From Ewingella americana ATCC 33852 (GTDB lineage: Bacteria > Pseudomonadota > Gammaproteobacteria > Enterobacterales > Enterobacteriaceae), in NCBI RefSeq assembly GCF_000735345.1, contig NZ_JMPJ01000051.1, positions 58,587 to 122,586 of the forward strand: a stretch of DNA of 64,000 bases, in the 5' to 3' direction. Below the pieces are notes generated by a model that was not told the origin of the DNA, ran no database searches, and saw only the letters and a list, made by a program, of their open reading frames with translations. Shown here one piece after another: positions 58,917-64,000 of the stretch (positions are counted from its first letter, which is position 1; each line of letters opens with the position of its first letter). The translations under genes were made by a program, and so were the position numbers.

Positions 58917-59480
58917 ATGAGAAAGCTATTTTTAGGGGCAGCTGCCCTGCTGTTCGCCGGCCTGCTTGCCGGATGTAACCAGCTCACGCAGTACACGCTT
59001 AGTGAGCAGCAAGTGAATGAATATTTGCAAAAACATAATGATTTCCAGAAACAGTTAGGCGTTCCGGGACTGGTCGATGCAAAAATTACCCTGACCAATC
59101 TCAGCAGCCAAATTGGCCGCGCCGAGCCGGGCAAAGTGACGCTGACGGGCAACGCCAGCGTGGATGTCACCTCGCTGTTCGGCCCGCAAAAAGCTGACAT
59201 GACGCTGACCCTTAAAGCACAGCCTAGCTTTGATAAAGCACAGGGTGCTATCTATCTGAAAGATATGGAAGTGGTGGATTACACCATCCAGCCAGAGAAG
59301 ATGCAGTCGGTGATGAAAGGCTTGATGCCTTACCTCAACCAGTCGCTGAAATCCTACTTTGACCAGAAGCCAGCCTATGTGCTGAATGGCGATAAGAGCA
59401 AGGGTGAAGCGATGGCCAAGAAACTGGCCAAAGGCATTGAAGTGAAACCGGGCGAGTTGGTTATCCCTTTCACTGATTAA
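58917..59480 (+). CDS. yceB: YceB lipoprotein (DUF1439)
   Basis: This 187-residue precursor has the lipobox LLAGC (Cys20) and a DUF1439 domain of the lipid-binding YceB type (LSEQQVNEYLQKHNDFQKQLGVPG, AQGAIYLKDMEVVDYTIQPEKM). It is presumably attached to the outer membrane; the function is unknown. Followed by a strong hairpin. Confidence 0.93.
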   Translation: MRKLFLGAAALLFAGLLAGCNQLTQYTLSEQQVNEYLQKHNDFQKQLGVPGLVDAKITLTNLSSQIGRAEPGKVTLTGNASVDVTSLFGPQKADMTLTLKAQPSFDKAQGAIYLKDMEVVDYTIQPEKMQSVMKGLMPYLNQSLKSYFDQKPAYVLNGDKSKGEAMAKKLAKGIEVKPGELVIPFTD

Positions 59481-59496
59481 ACAGATTTAATGCCAT

Positions 59497-59535
59497 AAAA
59501 AAGCCCGGCTGAGTGGCAACACTCGCCGGGCTTTT
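59497..59535. terminator. Bidirectional terminator between yceB and ycdY
   Basis: AAAAGCCCGGC and GCCGGGCTTTT enclose a smaller stem (GAGTG/CACTC), a long hairpin between convergent genes. Confidence 0.88.
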
Positions 59536-59574
59536 GCATTTTTAGCGTTTAGACTTCAACCCACTACGGGCCGA

Positions 59575-60159
59575 TCACTGCTCGTCGTCGTCTTCATTCT
59601 CGATGTCGGACGCCGCCAACTCTTCCAGTTCGTCGCGCATGGCTTGCAGCGCTTCACGGCTGATTTCCGACAGCGTGCGGTAGAAGCCGCTGGTCGCGTG
59701 GGCTTCGACTTTGCCCAAGAACTTGCCGCACCATGGGAACAGATAGTCGTCAAACAGCGCGGTCTGCGCACCCACTTCGTCCTCGGCGGACTGGTCTTCC
59801 AGCCAAGACGCGGCCAGCAGCATGGAGCCGAAGCTGTCTGCCGGATTCTCGCCCAAAGGCATGCCGCGCTGTTGCAGGAAAGCACGCACGTCCTGCTCAG
59901 TCGCGCCTTCAACGTAGTCGCTGCGATAAGGCGACACCGCGCGGTTTTCACCGACGAACAGATGGTCGTACTCGGCGGCCAGCGCCTGTGGGTCCGCGCT
60001 TTCACGCAGACGGGTCAGCAAGGCGTCCTGCTCCAGCGGCCAGTGCTCTTGCAGCTTGCCCTTTTGAATCAAATCAAACAGCGGAGCCAGCACCGGGTCT
60101 TGCGGCGAGCGGTTAAACAACGAGCCGAGTACGCGGCAAACAATCGAAAATTCATTCAT
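59575..60159 (-). CDS. ycdY: YcdY, TorD/DmsD-family chaperone
   Basis: This 194-residue all-helical protein belongs to the TorD/DmsD family (EYDHLFVGENRAVSPYRSDYVEGA matches the conserved YxxLF...SPYES region). In E. coli it assists YcdX, the PHP-fold zinc phosphatase encoded upstream. The C-terminus is acidic (NEDDDEQ). It is followed by ycdX and ghrA in the E. coli order. Confidence 0.92.
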   Translation of the reverse strand: MNEFSIVCRVLGSLFNRSPQDPVLAPLFDLIQKGKLQEHWPLEQDALLTRLRESADPQALAAEYDHLFVGENRAVSPYRSDYVEGATEQDVRAFLQQRGMPLGENPADSFGSMLLAASWLEDQSAEDEVGAQTALFDDYLFPWCGKFLGKVEAHATSGFYRTLSEISREALQAMRDELEELAASDIENEDDDEQ

Positions 60160-60216
60160 AGCGGCAACCTGTTAAGCCAAAGGTAAAAGTGAAAGCGAGC
60201 AAAGGGCGTGACAATG

Positions 60217-60957
60217 TCACAGATCCTTTAATTCAGCAATGGGCTGACGACCGCGCTTTTCGAGAAAATCGAGGAAACGGCGCGGGCTAACGTTAAGGAT
60301 ACGATCTTCTGGGAAATCCACCTCACGCAGAATTCGCTCGCACTGCTCGAAGCCGCCCAGCGAGTAGGCAATGTGCGAGTCTGAACCCAGCGCCAGCCAG
60401 CCGCCCGCCTCTTTCACCGCCTGCGCAATAGCGCGACAGTTTGGCTCACTGCCTGCCCGCGAGTGGGTAAAGGAAGAGTTATTCAGCTCCAGCGCCACAT
60501 TGTATTTCGCGGCGGCGGCGGCAATCGCCGGGATGTCTACCGGATAGCGCGGGTTGCCCGGATGGCTGATGATATGCACTTCGCCACCAGCCATGGCGGC
60601 AATCATCGCCGCCGTGTGGGTCTCTTTGTCAGAAGGCGGCATCACCGGCTCGTGGAAACCGGCGATGATCACGTCAATGGCGGTCAGCATTGGGCCGGTG
60701 CAGTCGATGTCACCGTCAATATTCTTAATGTTGGATTCAATGCCGCGCAGAATACCGACGCCATTCACAAGTCGCGGCCACACCTGCATATTCATAAAGT
60801 GCCAGTAGTGCGGCGCATCGGCCATGTCCGGGCCGTGGTCGGTGATAGCAAACAGCTTGATGCCCTTTTCTATGGCTTCATCAATATAGTCATGCAAGGT
60901 GCTGTAGGCATGGGTGCTGGCAACGGTATGCATGTGTAAATCAACGGGATACGGCAT
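60217..60957 (-). CDS. ycdX: YcdX, PHP-family zinc-dependent phosphatase
   Basis: This 246-residue protein has the PHP motifs of a trinuclear-zinc phosphatase: [39 protein letters not shown] and LGSDSHIAY. It is linked to swarming in E. coli; the natural substrate is not established. It lies between ycdY and ghrA as in E. coli. Confidence 0.95.
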   Translation of the reverse strand: MPYPVDLHMHTVASTHAYSTLHDYIDEAIEKGIKLFAITDHGPDMADAPHYWHFMNMQVWPRLVNGVGILRGIESNIKNIDGDIDCTGPMLTAIDVIIAGFHEPVMPPSDKETHTAAMIAAMAGGEVHIISHPGNPRYPVDIPAIAAAAAKYNVALELNNSSFTHSRAGSEPNCRAIAQAVKEAGGWLALGSDSHIAYSLGGFEQCERILREVDFPEDRILNVSPRRFLDFLEKRGRQPIAELKDL

Positions 60958-61049
60958 GTTAACTCCTCACAATGAACCATCAGGGCGGCGATGTTCGCCA
61001 TGATGGACTAACGGGTGGCTGAAGATTTGAGTCTGGTGCGTGACGGCAA

Positions 61050-61994
61050 TCAGTATCCGCGCTGCAAATCCACCAGCCCGGTCGGCGTTCGCCCTTCTTC
61101 AAGCGCCAAAATATTGGCAACAATATTGTCCATCGCCTGCTCGGGTAAGGTGTTGGCGGCGATGTGAGGCGTGATGCTAACACGCGGATGTGACCAAAAT
61201 GGGTGCATGCCCGGCAAAGGTTCCTCAACAAATACGTCGAGGGTGGCGGCGGCAATTAGGCCCGCGTCGAGGGCGCGCAGCAGGTCACCTTCCACCAGAT
61301 GCATTCCGCGAGCAATATTAATCAAATATGCCTGCGGACGTAACTTGGCAAACAGGTTTTTGTTCAAGATACCGGCGGTCTGCGGCGTGTTCGGCAGCAG
61401 GTTGATCAGCAGTTTACAGCCGCTGGCGAACTCATCCAGCTGCTCATCTCCCGCGAAGCTCTGCACCCCGGCGATGTTTTTTGGGCTACGGCTCCAGCTG
61501 CGCACGTGGAAGTTCAACTCCACCAGCTTCTCAGCCACGCTTTGGCCTAACACGCCCGCCCCCAGAATGCCGATGGTGAAGCTCTGATGCTCGTGGGGAG
61601 CCAACGGACGCCACTGCTTCTGCTGCTGGAATAGCTGGTATTCGTCCATTCGGCGGAAATAACGCAGCACGGCGGCCAGCGTGTACTCCTGCATTTGCAG
61701 CGACATGCCGGTATCTTCCAAACGCATCAATGGCACGCCCGCAGGCAACGTGCCCGGATTGCGCTGCTCTTGCATCATTATGGCATCCACACCGGCACCG
61801 AGGGCAAAGATGCCTTTGAGCTGCGTGCGCGGGGCCAGCATTTCATGAGGGGGTTGCCAGACCAGAGCATAATCTGCGGGTTGGTCGTCGCCACGCGTCC
61901 AGGTGCGAACCTTGGCCTGTGGCAATCTTTTACTTATTCCGTCAATCCATTGTTTCGAGTCAAATGTAGGGTGGTAAAAAATTATATTCATCAT
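61050..61994 (-). CDS. ghrA: Glyoxylate/hydroxypyruvate reductase GhrA
   Basis: This 314-residue D-2-hydroxyacid dehydrogenase has the NADPH motif GILGAGVLGQSVAEKL, the catalytic Arg (NIARGMHLV), Glu (VEEPLPG) and His (ITPHIAAN). It reduces glyoxylate and hydroxypyruvate. The second ATG (61991) would match the E. coli start better (MNIIFYHPTFDSKQW); the first is given. Between ghrA and ycdX are 92 bases. Confidence 0.95.
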   Translation of the reverse strand: MMNIIFYHPTFDSKQWIDGISKRLPQAKVRTWTRGDDQPADYALVWQPPHEMLAPRTQLKGIFALGAGVDAIMMQEQRNPGTLPAGVPLMRLEDTGMSLQMQEYTLAAVLRYFRRMDEYQLFQQQKQWRPLAPHEHQSFTIGILGAGVLGQSVAEKLVELNFHVRSWSRSPKNIAGVQSFAGDEQLDEFASGCKLLINLLPNTPQTAGILNKNLFAKLRPQAYLINIARGMHLVEGDLLRALDAGLIAAATLDVFVEEPLPGMHPFWSHPRVSITPHIAANTLPEQAMDNIVANILALEEGRTPTGLVDLQRGY

Positions 61995-62055
61995 GGTTGC
62001 CTCCTAAGCCCTGATAGATTTCCCCGAATATCATCAGGATGCAACCCATAGACAC

Positions 62056-62089
62056 AAAAAAGAACAGGCCCCGATAATCGGAGCCTGTT
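62056..62089 (-). terminator. Terminator of the POT-family gene
   Basis: On the minus strand AACAGG...CCGA / CGG...CCTGTT form an imperfect stem running into CTTTTTTG. Confidence 0.75.
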
Positions 62090-62124
62090 GGGCATCTATT
62101 GATTTGATGAATTATGACTGCAAA

Positions 62125-63606
62125 TTACACCGGAACGCGTTGGATCAGGCGGCGCAACAGTGGGATCAGTACAATCAGCACCACACCAGTGGCCACTGAG
62201 CCCCAACCCAATGCGCTAAACACTGAACTGTAACCCGGATTGGTCAGCGCCGCCGTGCTGCCGGTGTTTTCTGGCATCAGACCAGAGACGTAGCTTGCCA
62301 GCACCGAGGCAACGCCGGTGACCATCATCCAGCAGCCCATCATCACGCCCTGATAGCGCGCCGGAGCCAGTTTACCAATCATGGCGTAGCCGATTGGCGA
62401 GATTAGCAGCTCACCGATGCTTTGCAGGATGTAGCTGATAACAATCCATTTAAAGGCCACCAGACCGTCGCCGCCCGCCAGACTGATACCCCAAGGCAGA
62501 ACCAGCATGCCCAGACCGATACAGAACAGAGAAGCGGAGAATTGCAGCGGAATGTCGAGGTTCCAGCCGCGCTGGCGCAGCTTTTTGAACCACAGCGCCA
62601 TCAACGGGCCGCCGACCACAATCACCACGGTATTAATGTCTTGGATCCACTGAGGTGCCACTTGGAAGCCATAAACATTCAGGTTGATGTTGTTCTCGGA
62701 GAACAGCATCAGGCCCATTGGCGCCAACTGATAGAGGGTCCAGAACACCAGCGAGCCGAGGGCCAGAATCAGGTAAGCCTTCATGCGGCGGCGTTCATCA
62801 TGTTCGCGATGACGGAAAGTCAGCAAGGCCATAGCGGCAAAGATGATAATGCCCAGCACCACCACGAAGTAGCTGCTGAACTCGGCATGAGTCAGCAACA
62901 CGCGGATAATCGGTACCAAGACTACCAGTACGGCCAAGCCAATCACCATGCGGCGCATAAACACGCTGCGGCTCACTTCGCGCAGCGGCGTGCTGATGTC
63001 GGCCAGAATGCGCCAGTAATAGAGGGTGACGATGATAGCCAGCACGTTGCCCAAGGTAGCGAACAGGAACAGCGACTTATAGCTTTCAGTCAGCTGGTAG
63101 TAACCCGCGACGGCGAAACCGATGAAGAAACCGAGGTTCATCCCGGCGTAGTTCCACAGGAACGCGGACTCGCGGCGGTCATCTTCTGGCGCAAAGCGCT
63201 GAGTCAACATCATGTTCAGGCAGGTGACGTTCAGCCCGCTGCCGGTCAGGAACATCGCCAGTCCCCAGTACAGCCCTTCTACCCCTTCCATGGCAATCAG
63301 GCCGCAGCCGAAGACTTGCAGCACCATGCCCAACACGAACAGGTTACGGTTACTCAGGTAGCGGCCGCCGAGGTAGCCACCAAACATGTGCAAACCATAG
63401 TTGAATGCGCCGAACACGCCCATGATGGCGTTGGCGTTGCCTTCGCTAAAGCCAAGGCGTTTTGTGGCGTACAGCACCAGCGTGGAATACAGCACGGCAA
63501 AGCCAAGCGTGGCAAAGGTCTGGATGAAGAATAAAGCCCCCGAGCCCGCCGGTATCTTTGACCGGTGAGGCTGCTGCGGCGACGCCGCGTTTTCTAACTG
63601 ACTCAA
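62125..63606 (-). CDS. POT/PTR-family transporter without the ExxER motif
   Basis: This protein of about 493 residues has 12 or more hydrophobic helices and the PTR2 hallmark region (GSGLNVTCLNMMLTQRFAPEDDRRESAFLWNYAGMNLGFFIGF), so it is a POT-family di/tripeptide-type proton symporter by fold. Helix 1 reads FFIQTFATLGFAVLYSTLVLY, without the ExxER(F) motif needed for proton coupling in canonical members such as DtpA. No ATG start exists; TTG 63606 with GGGG nearby is the best candidate, TTG 63696 an alternative. Substrate unknown, so no symbol. Confidence 0.75.
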   Translation of the reverse strand: MSQLENAASPQQPHRSKIPAGSGALFFIQTFATLGFAVLYSTLVLYATKRLGFSEGNANAIMGVFGAFNYGLHMFGGYLGGRYLSNRNLFVLGMVLQVFGCGLIAMEGVEGLYWGLAMFLTGSGLNVTCLNMMLTQRFAPEDDRRESAFLWNYAGMNLGFFIGFAVAGYYQLTESYKSLFLFATLGNVLAIIVTLYYWRILADISTPLREVSRSVFMRRMVIGLAVLVVLVPIIRVLLTHAEFSSYFVVVLGIIIFAAMALLTFRHREHDERRRMKAYLILALGSLVFWTLYQLAPMGLMLFSENNINLNVYGFQVAPQWIQDINTVVIVVGGPLMALWFKKLRQRGWNLDIPLQFSASLFCIGLGMLVLPWGISLAGGDGLVAFKWIVISYILQSIGELLISPIGYAMIGKLAPARYQGVMMGCWMMVTGVASVLASYVSGLMPENTGSTAALTNPGYSSVFSALGWGSVATGVVLIVLIPLLRRLIQRVPV

Positions 63607-64000
63607 ATTTGACCCCGTCTTACAAAAAATGTACTGAATGTACTGATAGAAGTTAGATCTGCCAGAACCCTCATACTGCTGGTTTTTATATGGCAATAAC
63701 CGAATAGGGGCGTTGTTATACTCCCGTCACCGCGTTTTTTCCCAACATAATTTTGTTATTTAGTTCGTCTTAAAATCGTTTGCCTGATAATTGTTCTTTT
63801 TCCAAGCATCGCTAATAACCCACCTGAGATCATAAGCAAGATTAATAGTCAGGCGTCTTGCTGCTTCGTAACGCCATTTTTGCTCTGTAAATCAGCAAAT
63901 TGCTCTAACTTTGAGTAAACGATCTCTTTCCTGCAAAAGAGTGTTGACGCTGAGGGCGCTTTTCCCTACATTAGCGCCGGTCAGCAGCGCTACGGCGTTG
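63607..64000. other. Non-coding end of the window
   Basis: Upstream region of the POT-family gene, AT-rich at first. The last 60 bases hold a strong rightward promoter-like element. No gene is seen. Confidence 0.5.
63944..63972 (+). promoter_or_regulatory. Promoter-like element reading out of the window
   Basis: TTGACG (63944-63949) and TACATT (63967-63972) are 17 bases apart, followed by a GC-rich discriminator (AGCGCCGG), a pattern of growth-regulated stable-RNA promoters. In E. coli a serine tRNA gene (serX) lies next to ghrA, so a tRNA may follow beyond the edge; this is inference. Confidence 0.45.

Noticed and set aside
62422-63534. 370-codon plus-strand open frame
   Set aside because: It lies fully antisense to the POT transporter, has a biased His/Gln/Ala composition and no ribosome site.

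Overview
The window is chromosomal DNA of a member of the order Enterobacterales. Nearly every housekeeping block has the content and local order of E. coli (ycgNM, ycgL, minCDE, rnd-fadD-yeaY-tsaB-yoaA/yoaB, zwf/hexR/pykA, lpxM-mepM-znuA/znuCB-ruvBAC-yebC-nudB-aspS-yecDEN-cmoAB, cutC, yecM/argS, murJ-mviM-yceH-rimJ/mdtH-grxB-yceB, ycdYX-ghrA), but the blocks are joined differently. The DevB-type pgl between zwf and eda, and a desferrioxamine operon, point to the Yersiniaceae/Hafniaceae/Erwiniaceae side (a Rahnella/Ewingella/Rouxiella-like organism is a guess, not shown).

Region 1 (1-5142) is one end of a decayed prophage. It holds an MBOAT plus SGNH O-acetyltransferase pair, a tailspike with its own SGNH esterase domain, a tail-protein remnant fused in frame to a replication-P remnant that carries an internal amber codon, and an N-terminally truncated, frameshifted integrase. 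Region 2 (5169-23353) is core: Min division-site system, RNase D, acyl-CoA synthetase, t6A synthesis, a helicase, oxidative pentose-phosphate/Entner-Doudoroff genes with their regulator HexR, and pyruvate kinase. Region 3 (23750-30687) is a Fur-box-preceded siderophore operon, dfoJ-dfoA-dfoC (lysine to cadaverine to N-hydroxycadaverine to desferrioxamine), followed by an MdfA-like exporter gene.

Region 4 (30716-45479) is core: last lipid A acyltransferase, murein endopeptidase, zinc importer with a Zur box, RuvABC with a LexA box, tRNA synthetase and tRNA-modification genes. Region 5 (45573-47872) is a small AT-rich accessory island between cmoB and cutC. It contains a two-gene unit that looks like a pore-type toxin and its membrane immunity partner (unproven), bracketed by a 16-bp direct repeat. 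Region 6 (47970-63606) is core again. It has a direct argS-murJ junction, the point where many relatives carry flagellar genes. It ends with a POT-family transporter that lacks the usual ExxER motif, and the last bases hold a strong outward-facing promoter-like sequence.

Regulatory sites recognised by eye include Fur, Zur, HexR, FadR and LexA operators and many intrinsic terminators. No rRNA, tRNA, CRISPR array or intact insertion sequence was found.
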